NCBI GenBank assembly: GCA_031411235.1
Contig: JANOAR010000002.1
Span: 1 to 37,752, forward strand
Length of the DNA stretch: 37,752 nucleotides
Source: JANOAR01 sp031411235
GTDB lineage: Bacteria > Verrucomicrobiota > Verrucomicrobiia > Verrucomicrobiales > Verrucomicrobiaceae
Reading direction: 5' to 3'
Shown piece by piece: positions 1 to 8,751 of the stretch. How positions within the stretch are numbered: the stretch's first letter is position 1; each line of letters starts with the position of its first letter. Under the pieces are notes generated by a model. It was not told where the DNA came from and searched no databases. It saw only the letters and a list, made by a program, of their open reading frames with translations. The position numbers and the translations under genes are program-made.

Positions 1-1
1 T

Positions 2-574
2 GGCGAAAGCCATGCGGAGGCGATGACGGGGAATGTGTGGTTCCCCACGCCGACGCCTACGGCAGCGGAGTTCGGGGCGAAGCTGACGGAGTTTGAGGCG
101 GTACTGACGGCGCTGGAGAATGAGCGCCTGATCACGAAGAATCTGACGGCGCAGAAGGACCAGATCCGCAAGGACTTTGAATTCCTCTTCACCCTGCGAG
201 GCAGCTATGTGCAGACGGCGAGCAACTCGAATGCGGATGTGATCGCGACGGCGGGCCTGATGATCCGCAATGCACCAACGCCCATGGGGGTGCTGCCGCC
301 GCCGCTGGGCCTGCGCCTGGATACGACACAACTGCCAGGTGAACTGGATGCGCGCTGGAATAAGGTGAGCGGCGCGAAGAGTTATGCGCTGGAGTGCGCG
401 GAGCTGGTAACCACTACGGAGCTGGTGTGGGTGTCGGCCTCGGTGAGTGGCAAGCTGAGCTACCTGATGAAGCAACTGGTGCCAGGGAAGCGCTACGTCT
501 TCCGCGTGGCGGCCATTGGTGGGTCGAGTGGAATCAGTGCCTGGAGTCCTCTCGTGGAACGGATGGCGTCGTAG
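2..574 (+). CDS. Fibronectin type III domain protein, 5' end probably outside window
   Basis: The reading frame is open from the first bases of the window, so the gene probably starts upstream; an internal ATG at 23 would give 183 residues. The N-terminal half is helical and polar, with a run of E/K/Q/L around residues 20-60 counted from that ATG. The C-terminal half (about 95-183) has the fibronectin III layout: a Pro-rich entry, a W-N-K-V-S-G-A-K-S-Y strand, a later L-V-P-G-K-R-Y-V-F-R-V strand and a closing S-A-W-S-P. No catalytic motif is visible. Such small single-FN3 proteins are common and uncharacterised in Verrucomicrobiota. Function unknown; a binding or scaffold role is only suggested by the fold. 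A palindromic repeat element starts 6 bp after the stop. Confidence 0.7.
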   Translation, partial: GESHAEAMTGNVWFPTPTPTAAEFGAKLTEFEAVLTALENERLITKNLTAQKDQIRKDFEFLFTLRGSYVQTASNSNADVIATAGLMIRNAPTPMGVLPPPLGLRLDTTQLPGELDARWNKVSGAKSYALECAELVTTTELVWVSASVSGKLSYLMKQLVPGKRYVFRVAAIGGSSGISAWSPLVERMAS

Positions 575-579
575 TGAGG

Positions 580-830
580 CCTCCCGGAGGGAGGCGAGCG
601 GGTAGCCGGTGGTGCAACCACCGGGCTTGGCCCGTCCAAGGCGGGTCTTGCCCGTTGCGCCCTAGGGCACGAGAGACAACCGAAGGGGCGTGCCGTGTGC
701 ATGGCCTTTCTCACCTGCCTAGCTTCTTGTGCTCCCCTGGGGCGCAACGGTGGGCGGGTGGCGTTTGTCGGGGGTTGGTCCGGTGGTCGCACCACCGGCT
801 AGTGCCTTTCCTCCCTCCGGGAGGGGGGAT
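580..830. repeat. Large composite palindrome, REP/MITE-like element (family A)
   Basis: About 250 bp built from nested stem-loops arranged head to head. The left arm contains CCTCCCGGAGGGAGG (580-594), then AGCCGGTGGT-gca-ACCACCGGGCT (604-627), then GTTGCGCCCTAGGGCAC (655-671). The right arm repeats the same modules in reverse order and orientation: GTGCTCCCCTGGGGCGCAAC (729-748), CCGGTGGTCGCACCACCGG (780-798) and CTCCCTCCGGGAGGGGG (811-827). The same modules occur at 19752-19895 and 30843-30925. Open frames across it are by-products of the palindromes. It lies directly after a stop codon, so it may also act as a transcription barrier. Confidence 0.75.
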
Positions 831-1156
831 GGGGAGACTGGGAGATACTAGACAGGGATGATGCTGGATGCGCGATGCCTTTGTCATGCGGCAGACCCAG
901 ATGCCTTTTGGACTTGCCCCACCTGTGCCTTTCTCCCAAACCTGTGGGCAAGAACTACAAAGCGATGTGGAATAACGACCGCGAGATCGGTGAGAAGTGA
1001 GTGGTGAGAGGATGAGTTGCCCTCAACGAAAGTGACAGTAACTCGCGAGCGCAAACTCATAACATCGTTGGCGTAGGCACAGCATTGCGATGGTAGCCCT
1101 TTCATCGCAACGCTGCTCATGGCTTGATGACGCGAAGGTATCGACACGGACTTAGG
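831..1156. other. Intergenic stretch with no recognisable gene
   Basis: I see no convincing coding region, RNA gene or terminator here. A minus-strand frame of 87 codons (884-1147) has no signal peptide, motif or plausible composition and is not called. The metal-efflux operon ends at 1157, so its transcription must stop somewhere in this stretch, but no hairpin with a U-run is obvious. Confidence 0.5.
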
Positions 1157-1636
1157 CTACTTCTTCTCTTCAGCACCATGCGCACAGGTGCAGGCATATT
1201 CCTTGTTCTTGCAGGTGGGGCACTGTTCGAGGTTAAGGTTGAACTTCTCAGTCACTGCCTTGGCACCTTCCTTTGCGCGGATCTGCACCACGGTGGGCAG
1301 ATCGTTGCCTTCGGGGATGGTCTTGTCGGAGACGAGCTTGTCGCCGTCTTTGGCGAAGCTCAGCTTGGTAGGAGCAGAGCGGTCGCCGAGGGTGACGCTG
1401 ATGACTTGCTCGCCGGGGGCGACGACTTTCATGTCGTCATTGATGAAGCGGATTTCGACTTTCTTATCTTTGTTGACGAAGAACTCGACGTGGGGTTCGA
1501 CTTTGGTGACGAGGCGACCGCCCGTGGGGCCAGCAACGATTTTGTCATGGTCGTGGTCGTGTTTATCTTTGTCGGCAGCGTTGGCAGTGAAGGCCATAGC
1601 AAGGGTGAGCAGGGTGGTGGTAAGCAGCTTTTTCAT
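1157..1636 (-). CDS. Small exported His/Cys-rich protein of the metal efflux operon
   Basis: 159 residues. I chose the ATG at 1636 because it gives a clean signal peptide (residues 1-20: M-K-K-L-L, a Leu/Thr core, cleavage after A-N-A); a longer frame would add a polar Thr/Asn-rich leader. Right after the predicted cleavage comes H-D-H-D-H-D (26-31), and the C-terminus carries C139-P-T-C142 and C149-T-C151-A-H153; both are typical soft-metal ligands. The middle (35-135) is a beta-rich periplasmic domain that I do not recognise. It is the last gene of a five-gene minus-strand operon, 77 bp after the RND pump. I infer a periplasmic metal-binding or metal-delivery role next to the pump; the metal is unknown. 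Confidence 0.75.
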   Translation of the reverse strand: MKKLLTTTLLTLAMAFTANAADKDKHDHDHDKIVAGPTGGRLVTKVEPHVEFFVNKDKKVEIRFINDDMKVVAPGEQVISVTLGDRSAPTKLSFAKDGDKLVSDKTIPEGNDLPTVVQIRAKEGAKAVTEKFNLNLEQCPTCKNKEYACTCAHGAEEKK

Positions 1637-1713
1637 GGTGTGTGTGTTTGTTTTGTTTGTGGTTTGGGTTTGCCTCAGCGGCGCGGCATTGACGCCTTGT
1701 CGCGTTTGGAAAT

Positions 1714-4700
1714 TCAATGAGATGCAGGTGCATCGTTTTCGATGGCGGTCTGCGCGGCCTTGCGCCCGAAGGCGTAGAAGACGGTAGGCGTGACGCCGAG
1801 GCCAAGCAGCGTGCTGGTGACGAGACCACCGACGATGACGACGGCCACGGGGTGGAGGATTTCTTTGCCCGGCTGATCGGCGGAGAGCACGAGCGGGATC
1901 AAACCGATGCCTGCGGCGAGGGCCGTCATGAGCACGGGCACAAGGCGTTCTTTGGTGCCGCGTATGACCATCTTGCGTGTGAAGCCTTCACCTTCATGCT
2001 GCATAAGGTGCAGGTAGTGGCTGATGAGCATGATGCTGTTGCGAGCGGCCACGCCAGCCACAGCAATAAAGCCAACAAGGGTGGCGATGCTGATGTTGTT
2101 CAGCTTGAAGTAGGTGAACACGAGCCCGCCGACGAGGGCTAGCGGGATGTCGCACAGCACCTGGAGGGCGAAGAAAGGCGTGCGGAAGTAGCCGTAGAGC
2201 AGGAAGGCGATGACGGCGAGGATGACGAGGGTGAAGAAGGCAATGCGCTCCGTGGCCTCCTGCTGCGCCTGGAATTCGCCCTCGAACTTGATGAAGTAGC
2301 CTTCGGACAAACTGACCTTTGACTTCACTTCATCCTGAAGTCGGGCGACGAGGTTCGATACGTCGCGCACGGTCGGCTTGATGGCGAGAGCGAAGCGGCG
2401 CTGGCTGTCTTCGCGAAAGATGACGTTCGGCCCCTTGGCCTCGCGCACGTCGGCGACGAGCGACAAGGGAATACGCTGGATGTGCTGGCCATCACCTTGA
2501 TCCTTTGTTTCGATGGGAAGCTCAGCGATTTTTTCCGGTGAGTCGCGCCACTCGATGGGCAGGCGCATGACGAGATTCACCGCGCGCTGTCCATCACGCA
2601 GTTCGGCGATTTCCTTGCCACCGATGAGGGCCGAGAGCTGTTCGTTAAGATGACCGGGGGCGATGCCATAGGCCTTGGCGCGATCTCGGTCGGCCTCGAT
2701 GCGCAGCTGCGGGATGGAGGAAGTTTGGTCGAGCTTGCAGTCTTCAAAGCCGGGGATGCTCTTGGCGATGGTTTGAATCTCGATGCCTATCTGGCGCAGC
2801 TTGTCGAGGTCGGGGCCGAAGATTTTCACGGCCACGGGGGCAGAGACGCCACTCATCATGTGGCCAATACGGTCGGCCAGCGGGCCACCAACGACGGCAA
2901 AAATGCCGGGCACCGTTCGGAGCCTCTTGGAGATGTCTGCGATGATCTCCTTTCGGCCACGGCCTTCATTTTTATGCCCGCCTTCGACCTCGCGGAAATC
3001 CACGTCGAACTCGGCGGTGGACACGGGCACGACATGGTCGCCGCGTTCGGCACGACCCAGGCGACGGCCCACCTTGCGCACCTCTGGCACGGAGAGGATT
3101 TGCTGCTCGATGACATCGGAGATTTTATTCATTTCCTCCAATGAGGTGCCCGGTGCGGTGGTGGCGGCGACGAGCGCGGTCTCTTCCTGGAAGGCGGGCA
3201 GGAAGTCCTTGTTCATCATCGGGTAAAGGGAGAACGCTGCGATGACAATCATCGCCACGATGCCCAGCAACAGCAGCGGCTGGCTGAGGCCGAAGCGCAG
3301 CAGCGTGTGCTCCAGCAGCCACTTCATGCCACGGGTGAGGAAGCCATCCTTGTGCTCATGCCCTTGCTTGGGATTGAGCAGGAGGGAGCACAGCACTGGA
3401 ATCGCGGTCAGCGAGACGATGAAGCTGGCGATCATCGAGATGATCGTGGCGATGGCGATGGGCGCGAAGAGCTTGCCCTCCACGCCGGTCAAGCCCAGCA
3501 AGGGCATGAAGACAAGGATGATCAAGATGGTGGCGTAGAGGATGGAGTTGCGCACTTCGCCGGAGGCCTTGGCGATGACTTGCAGGCGCGGCTGCGGCTG
3601 GAGCAACGAGGCATTTTCACGCAAGCGCCGGAAGACGTTTTCCACATCCACAATCGCGTCATCCACGACCATGCCGATGGCGACGGCGAGGCCACCGAGG
3701 GTCATGGAATTCACACTTATGTCGAGCCATTTGAAGACCAGCATGGTGATGCCAAAGGAGAGCGGCATGGCCATCAATGTGATGAAGGTGGTGCGAAAGT
3801 TTAGCAGGAAGAGAAACAGCACGAGGGTGACCATGATGGCCCCATCGCGGATGGCTTCAGTCAGATTGCCGATGGCGTGGTCGATGAAGTCCTTTTGCTG
3901 GAACAGCAGCGTGGTTTCGACGCCTTTGGGGAACGTGGTCTTGAGTTCATCCAGCGCAGCTTTGATCTGCTCCGTCAGCTTGCGGGTATCGAAGCCTGGG
4001 GCCTTGGTGATGGACATGATGACGCCGTAGGTCGGGGATTTTTCCGGTGCCTGGCTCACGGTGGCGTCGCCGCGCATGGGCTCGATGCCCCAGACGACAT
4101 TGGCCACATCGTTGATGGAGATGGGCCGGTCGTTGACCTTCTTGACGATGGTGCGGGCGATGTCGTTTAGCTCCACAGTCATCGCCAGATTGCGCACCAT
4201 GATTTCGGTGGGGCCAGTGTTGAGAAATCCTCCCGTGGTGGTGTTGGCGGCTTCAGCAGCGGCGTTCTCCAGTTCTTCAAAACTCACGCCATTGGCCTGC
4301 ATCTTGTAGGGGTCGGGCTGGATTTCGATTTGCTTCACGCCACCGCCCATGTTGAGGATTTCGGCAATGCCGGAGACACTTTGCAGGCGGCGCTTGATCG
4401 TCCAATCCGCGAGGGATCGCACCTCGCTCGGCGGCATGTAGTTGGGCTCGCCTTCTTTGATGGTGGAGCGCACGCCGACGAGCAGGATTTCGCCCATCAG
4501 CGAGGCCACCGGCGTCATGAAGGGCTGCACGCCTGAGGGCAATTGCTCGCGCACACCTTGCAGCCGCTCCTGCACGAGCATTCGCGCGTTGTAGATGTCG
4601 GTGTCCCAACCAAACTCGGCATAAACCAGTGAGAGTGACACGTCCGAGTTTGAGCGCAATCGCGTGAGGCCAGCGACGCCCATGAGCGCACTTTCAATGG

Positions 4701-4902
4701 GCTGTGTGACGCGCATTTCCACCTCTTCCGGCGCGAGCCCAGGGGACTCGGTGAGGATGATGACGGTGGGCTTTGTGAGGTCAGGCAGCACCTCCACGGG
4801 CAGCACCGTGGCAGTATGCAGACCCATCACCATGAGGATGATGGAGATGCCGATAATGAGCGCACGGCTGCCGAGCGCCCAGTGAATGAGTTTGTTGAGC
4901 AT
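1714..4902 (-). CDS. Heavy-metal efflux RND permease (CzcA/CusA family)
   Basis: 1062 residues, the usual length for the heavy-metal efflux branch of RND pumps. This inner-membrane trimer uses the proton gradient to drive metal ions from periplasm or cytoplasm through the adaptor and TolC channel out of the cell. Visible features: an N-terminal membrane helix (about 10-32), the porter segment starting P-D-L-T-K-P-T-V, a long multi-helix block after residue 340, and the charged helix with V-D-D-A-I-V-D-V-E-N (about 412-421), whose Asp/Glu residues relay protons. A second membrane block fills the C-terminus. The V-D-D-A motif differs from the D-A-A-I-V-M-I-E-N form of CusA, so I do not assign copper/silver; zinc, cobalt, nickel or another ion is possible. 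It starts 2 bp after the adaptor stop, which indicates translational coupling. Confidence 0.93.
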   Translation of the reverse strand: MLNKLIHWALGSRALIIGISIILMVMGLHTATVLPVEVLPDLTKPTVIILTESPGLAPEEVEMRVTQPIESALMGVAGLTRLRSNSDVSLSLVYAEFGWDTDIYNARMLVQERLQGVREQLPSGVQPFMTPVASLMGEILLVGVRSTIKEGEPNYMPPSEVRSLADWTIKRRLQSVSGIAEILNMGGGVKQIEIQPDPYKMQANGVSFEELENAAAEAANTTTGGFLNTGPTEIMVRNLAMTVELNDIARTIVKKVNDRPISINDVANVVWGIEPMRGDATVSQAPEKSPTYGVIMSITKAPGFDTRKLTEQIKAALDELKTTFPKGVETTLLFQQKDFIDHAIGNLTEAIRDGAIMVTLVLFLFLLNFRTTFITLMAMPLSFGITMLVFKWLDISVNSMTLGGLAVAIGMVVDDAIVDVENVFRRLRENASLLQPQPRLQVIAKASGEVRNSILYATILIILVFMPLLGLTGVEGKLFAPIAIATIISMIASFIVSLTAIPVLCSLLLNPKQGHEHKDGFLTRGMKWLLEHTLLRFGLSQPLLLLGIVAMIVIAAFSLYPMMNKDFLPAFQEETALVAATTAPGTSLEEMNKISDVIEQQILSVPEVRKVGRRLGRAERGDHVVPVSTAEFDVDFREVEGGHKNEGRGRKEIIADISKRLRTVPGIFAVVGGPLADRIGHMMSGVSAPVAVKIFGPDLDKLRQIGIEIQTIAKSIPGFEDCKLDQTSSIPQLRIEADRDRAKAYGIAPGHLNEQLSALIGGKEIAELRDGQRAVNLVMRLPIEWRDSPEKIAELPIETKDQGDGQHIQRIPLSLVADVREAKGPNVIFREDSQRRFALAIKPTVRDVSNLVARLQDEVKSKVSLSEGYFIKFEGEFQAQQEATERIAFFTLVILAVIAFLLYGYFRTPFFALQVLCDIPLALVGGLVFTYFKLNNISIATLVGFIAVAGVAARNSIMLISHYLHLMQHEGEGFTRKMVIRGTKERLVPVLMTALAAGIGLIPLVLSADQPGKEILHPVAVVIVGGLVTSTLLGLGVTPTVFYAFGRKAAQTAIENDAPASH

Positions 4903-4904
4903 GG

Positions 4905-6089
4905 CTAGGCCGCCTCCTTTTTGGTGGGCTTCATCGGGGTGCTGTCTTCATCGGCAGCGCAGCGCTTTTGGGTGAACATCGAGATGAGCAGCAGGATGAG
5001 GAGAACGAAGCTGGCATACTTCCACATCGGGCTGGAGCCGCCTTCCTCGTCATGATCGTGATCATGTCCGCCACCTGATGCCTGCTTTTTAGCCTTCTCC
5101 ATTTCGGCCTTTTTCTCGGGCGTCAGCTCGGAGCCATCAGCGGCGTGTTCGTGACCATGGGCGGCATCCAGAGCTTCCTTGAGCGAGACGCTGCTGGCTC
5201 CGGCGAACGACAAAGAATAGGCCCCTCGGGTAACGACTTCATCTGCCGGGAGAAGGCCACTGGTGATCTCGACAAAGCGGTCGTTGATCTCGCCCACATG
5301 CACGGGTGTTTTCACAAAGGCATTCGGCAGATCGAAGTCCTTCACATAGACGAAGCGGTTGCTCGCCTCTCCCTGCAAGGCGGCGCGCGGCACGCTGACC
5401 ACGTTGGCTCGCTTGCTCATGACGATGGAAAACTCCGCAATCAGTCCGGGGCGGAGCAGTTTGTCAGGATTCGGCACATGGAAGGCGGCTTCGACAGTGC
5501 CCGTTTTAGCATCCGCATGAACGCCGAGGTGTGCCAGCTTTGCCTCGAAGACTTTCCCTGGAAATGCAGGCAGGCGGATGTGGGCGTGCTGATCCTTGGC
5601 GAGCTTGCCAGCAAGATGCTGCGGCACCTGCGCAGAGGCTTCGACGGTGTCGAGGTTGACGATCTCGATGAGTGATTGATCCGGCGTGATCGGCTGGCCG
5701 ACGGCAATGTCCACCTTGGCGATGATTCCAGCGATGGGCGCAGGGAGCATGATGGTAGGCGGCGGGTCGCCGGGCTGGCGGCTCTCCACCCACATCAGTT
5801 CCTCGCCTTCATCAACGAGCTGATCCGGCAGCGCGAGCACTGAGTAGGCGCGACCTGAAATGCGGCTGCTTACAACAGCCTTTTGCCCTGGCAAAACCTC
5901 AATGCGACCGAGCGAAAAGAGGGTGGCCTCGAAGTCAGTTTCCTCGACCTCGACGGTTTCAATGCGGAGGTTTTTCACCCCGGTTTCATCGAGCACCACG
6001 GTGTTCGCGGCGCGTTGGGCATCGGCGGCGAAGACCATGCTTGGGCAGGCGAGGGCGAAGGTGAGCAGTAGGGCAGAAGGGCGTTTCAT
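4905..6089 (-). CDS. RND periplasmic adaptor (CzcB/CusB-like membrane fusion protein)
   Basis: 394 residues with a signal peptide (1-22, M-K-R-P-S-A-L-L-L-T-F). The barrel-sandwich and beta-barrel layout of membrane fusion proteins is seen: V-L-P-G-Q-K-A-V-V-S-S-R-I-S-G-R near 66-81, L-P-A-P-I-A-G-I-I near 114-122 and L-L-R-P-G-L-I-A-E-F near 214-223. The protein bridges the inner-membrane pump and the outer-membrane channel. Two things are odd. The C-terminal third has His clusters (H-G-H-E-H near 311, H-D-H-D-H-D near 342). It then ends with a strong hydrophobic helix (about 358-374), followed by K-R-C and a Lys-rich tail; classical CusB/CzcB proteins have no such C-terminal anchor. It lies between the channel gene (20 bp gap) and the pump gene (2 bp gap). 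Confidence 0.9.
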   Translation of the reverse strand: MKRPSALLLTFALACPSMVFAADAQRAANTVVLDETGVKNLRIETVEVEETDFEATLFSLGRIEVLPGQKAVVSSRISGRAYSVLALPDQLVDEGEELMWVESRQPGDPPPTIMLPAPIAGIIAKVDIAVGQPITPDQSLIEIVNLDTVEASAQVPQHLAGKLAKDQHAHIRLPAFPGKVFEAKLAHLGVHADAKTGTVEAAFHVPNPDKLLRPGLIAEFSIVMSKRANVVSVPRAALQGEASNRFVYVKDFDLPNAFVKTPVHVGEINDRFVEITSGLLPADEVVTRGAYSLSFAGASSVSLKEALDAAHGHEHAADGSELTPEKKAEMEKAKKQASGGGHDHDHDEEGGSSPMWKYASFVLLILLLISMFTQKRCAADEDSTPMKPTKKEAA

Positions 6090-6109
6090 GAGGTGAAAAT
6101 CACTGCGGG

Positions 6110-7351
6110 TTATTGATTCGAAGGCGGGAGCGCAGGCGCATGTTTGCCGATAGCGGACTCGTAGCGAATGCGGGCGAGGTGGAAGTCGCGCTGCGCGTCG
6201 ATGGTCGTGGCTTCGAGTTGGATGCGTTGATCGCGGGCACGCTGCAAGGCGATGAGATCGGCCTGGCCTGCCTCGTAGGCTTTTTCGAGCTTGTTCGTGT
6301 GCTCGATGATGAGGGGTAAAAGTTTATCTCGGGTGTCGCGCAGCAACTTGGTGAAAGCGATCATCTCCTGCCGAGCCGTGGCGACTTCGCTGGTGATCTG
6401 CGCAGCGAGGGCCTCGGCTTCGAGCTGAGCGCGGGTGCTGCTGGCGTTCTTCTCGACGATCTCGCCTTCGTTGCGATTCCATAGCGGCCAGGGGATGGAT
6501 AAGCGCAGGCCGACGAAGCCTGTGCCCTCGCGATCACCTGCTGCTTTCTGCCATTCTCTCGCGACGAAAAGACCCGCGCTCATGTCGCCGTAGCGTTTGG
6601 CTTTCGCGAGGTCGATCTCAGTGCCTGAGGCTTCAGCTTTCTTCTGGGCGATCTGGTAGTCGGCGCGTTGCTGCCAGGAGGATGAGCTACTCGGCAAATT
6701 CAATTCAGGGAGGTCGCCAGCCATTTCCAATGAGGCGTCGGGGCGAAGGCCGAGCATCGGCTTGAGTTCGCCCAGCAAGGACACGCCCTCGGTTTCAAGA
6801 CGACGTGCCTCAAGTTGCAGCCGCTGCTCATCGACCTCGATCTGCGCCGCATCGAGCACCGAGATTTCGCCTGCCTTGGCCCTGCCTGTGGCGAAGTCTG
6901 AGAGCTTGCTCGCGAGGCCGATCTGCTCCTTTCGTAGCGCTTGCTGCTGATTTAAGGCCAGCAGCTTCACGCCAAGCGTCTGCGCCTCTGCGATGAGCTT
7001 GCGCTCGGCTTCGCTCACCTCCAAAGCGGCGGCTTCGACGAGCTGCGCACTGAGCCGTTTTTCCAAGCTAAGCCGTTTGGTAATGGGGAAGGATTGATCA
7101 ATCGAAAGTGTGACCGAACCAGGGCTGACCTGACTCTCGTTTTGGAACTCGGTGCCGAGCGTGGGATTCGAGAGCCGCCCAGCACCAAGCTGGCGACCCC
7201 GTGCCTCATCCACGGCGAGACGCGCGGCTTTAAGCGATGGATGCGAGGCGCGAACCCGAGGTGCGATGTCTGAAAGGGTAAGCGTGAGAGCGGATGCCGA
7301 CGAGGCGGCAGCCAGAAGCAGAGAGGTGAGCAGGAAGGTAGTACGATACAT
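6110..7351 (-). CDS. TolC-family outer membrane channel (CzcC-like)
   Basis: 413 residues with a signal peptide (M-Y-R-T-T-F-L-L-T-S-L-L-L-A-A-A-S-S-A-S-A). The rest shows the two-fold helical repeat of outer membrane efflux proteins. The N-terminal half has the family start (S-H-P-S-L-K-A-A-R-L) and N-P-T-L-G-T-E-F; the second half repeats long Ala/Glu/Gln-rich helices and ends with the Y-E-A-G-Q-A-D-L-I-A-L-Q-R-A-R-D block typical of CzcC. It forms the trimeric exit duct of the tripartite pump whose adaptor and permease follow on the same strand. Length and position fit CzcC. The start gives the best signal peptide; no Shine-Dalgarno is evident, which is common in this genome. Confidence 0.9.
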   Translation of the reverse strand: MYRTTFLLTSLLLAAASSASALTLTLSDIAPRVRASHPSLKAARLAVDEARGRQLGAGRLSNPTLGTEFQNESQVSPGSVTLSIDQSFPITKRLSLEKRLSAQLVEAAALEVSEAERKLIAEAQTLGVKLLALNQQQALRKEQIGLASKLSDFATGRAKAGEISVLDAAQIEVDEQRLQLEARRLETEGVSLLGELKPMLGLRPDASLEMAGDLPELNLPSSSSSWQQRADYQIAQKKAEASGTEIDLAKAKRYGDMSAGLFVAREWQKAAGDREGTGFVGLRLSIPWPLWNRNEGEIVEKNASSTRAQLEAEALAAQITSEVATARQEMIAFTKLLRDTRDKLLPLIIEHTNKLEKAYEAGQADLIALQRARDQRIQLEATTIDAQRDFHLARIRYESAIGKHAPALPPSNQ

Positions 7352-7465
7352 AAGATGAGTGTTGGTTTGAGAGTTTCAGACATGGGCATAGCCATGCCTC
7401 AGAGGGCGGAGAATCCGTTAGTCGCGCCGAGCCATCATCAGGGATGGGCGGCGCGTGCTCGCGCC

Positions 7466-7912
7466 TCAAACCAACATGACCATGCAACGAGCCACCTGCA
7501 CCGAAGCAGGCGGACTCTCGCCCCCGGTATCCAGGAGCATGCTCAACTTCTCATCTGTCGTGGTTGACTGGAGGTGCATCCAATCATGGGCAGGAATCTC
7601 TGCCACCAACACGGCCACAAAAGCCGGAATGCAGGCCAGAGTCAGGCCTGCTTTGGAAGCATTCAACTTCACGATGATGGGCTCGTGATGCTCTGTGTCT
7701 TCAGCAGGGCATTCGTCGTGCGAATCGCCTGCACAGGGGGTGAAGTCGGGCTTCTCGCCGTCTTCCATGTGATGATGGCAATGCTCTGCCTCCGTGGCCA
7801 CCACTATGCCATGACAGTCGCATAAGTACCCGCGCTGCACGCCAAGCACCTGCGCAGCGGCAACCGCGAGAGCGGCCAGCGTGTGGAGAATGCGATTGCG
7901 GAACAGCGACAT
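7466..7912 (-). CDS. Cys/His-rich putative exported protein, first gene of metal efflux operon
   Basis: 148 residues. The N-terminus (1-24) has a basic start and an Ala/Val/Leu stretch that works as a signal peptide or anchor. Residues 30-76 are crowded with metal ligands: C31-D-C33-H, E-H-C45-H-H-H, C60, H65, C68 and H75-H76. A second hydrophobic segment (88-106) may span the membrane. I recognise no family. It is the promoter-proximal gene of the operon, 114 bp before the TolC-like gene, and starts 107 bp after truB on the same strand. A metal sensor, chaperone or sink role is an inference from composition and position only. Confidence 0.7.
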   Translation of the reverse strand: MSLFRNRILHTLAALAVAAAQVLGVQRGYLCDCHGIVVATEAEHCHHHMEDGEKPDFTPCAGDSHDECPAEDTEHHEPIIVKLNASKAGLTLACIPAFVAVLVAEIPAHDWMHLQSTTTDEKLSMLLDTGGESPPASVQVARCMVMLV

Positions 7913-8019
7913 GAGGCGGCTACGATGCGTGCAGAGGCGAAACTATTCAATCATTGTTTCATCGGCTGGCGACCACGCCACATCTACACTGCCCCACGCT
8001 GTGAACGCAAAGCCGTGAA

Positions 8020-8751
8020 CTACGCGCCTCGTAACTTCGATACATCGTAGAGCGAGAGCATGGCGGACTCGACAACTTCGCGGCGGCCTTGCTTGAGATC
8101 GTCGAAGGTGACGAACTTACCTGGCTCGAAGCGGAAGTGGCCGCTGCGGGTGCGGCGAAGGGCGCTGAGATGGGCACCACAGCCTAATTTTTCGCCGAGA
8201 TCGTTGGCATAGGTGCGCACGTAAAAGCCTTTGCTGGTGACGACGCGGAAGTCGATTTCGGGCGACTCGAAGCGTGTGATCTCGTAGTCGAAGACGCGCA
8301 CGAAACGAGTCTCGCGCTCGACGGTTTTGCCTTGGCGAGCGAGCTTGTAGAGCGGCACGCCATCCTTTTTAATGGCGCTGACCATGGGCGGCATCTGGAA
8401 GAAATCGCCTCTCATGGTGTCGAGCGCGGTGGTGATTTGTTCGAGCGTGAGGTCGGCGGGCACAGGCTTGGTATCGAGCACTTCACCTTCTTTATCCTGG
8501 CTGCTGGTGGTGACGCCGAGGGTGATGGTACCCGTGTATTCCTTCTCCTCGGACATGAGCAAATCCGAGAGCTTCGTGCCGGTGCCGATGACCAGGATCA
8601 ACATGCCAGTGGCCATGGGATCGAGGGTGCCACAGTGACCTATTTTTTTTGTGTTCAGGCATCGACGCGCGACGGCGACGACGTCGTGCGAAGTCATGTC
8701 GGGAGATTTATCGACGAGGAGGACACCATTAAGCGATTCGTTGGACTTCAT
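8020..8751 (-). CDS. truB: tRNA pseudouridine(55) synthase TruB
   Basis: 243 residues. TruB converts U55 in the T-loop of tRNAs to pseudouridine. The N-terminus shows G-V-L-L-V-D-K-S-P-D-M-T-S-H and the catalytic block G-H-C-G-T-L-D-P-M-A-T-G (38-49), with Asp44 as nucleophile. The K-E-Y-T-G-T-I-T-L-G strand, then G-F-Y-V-R-T-Y-A-N-D-L-G and H-L-S-A-L-R-R-T-R-S-G-H-F follow in the expected order. At 243 residues it is shorter than E. coli TruB (about 310) and lacks most of a C-terminal PUA domain, as in some other bacteria. It overlaps the nrnA reading frame by 23 bp and is the last gene of the nusA-infB-rbfA-nrnA-truB operon. Confidence 0.96.
   Translation of the reverse strand: MKSNESLNGVLLVDKSPDMTSHDVVAVARRCLNTKKIGHCGTLDPMATGMLILVIGTGTKLSDLLMSEEKEYTGTITLGVTTSSQDKEGEVLDTKPVPADLTLEQITTALDTMRGDFFQMPPMVSAIKKDGVPLYKLARQGKTVERETRFVRVFDYEITRFESPEIDFRVVTSKGFYVRTYANDLGEKLGCGAHLSALRRTRSGHFRFEPGKFVTFDDLKQGRREVVESAMLSLYDVSKLRGA

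Noticed and set aside
493..861. ORFs on both strands through 580-830
   Set aside because: They are consequences of the composite palindrome; Pro/Arg/Gly-rich with no motif.
884..1147. 87-codon minus-strand ORF before the efflux operon end
   Set aside because: No signal peptide, domain or conserved-looking segment.
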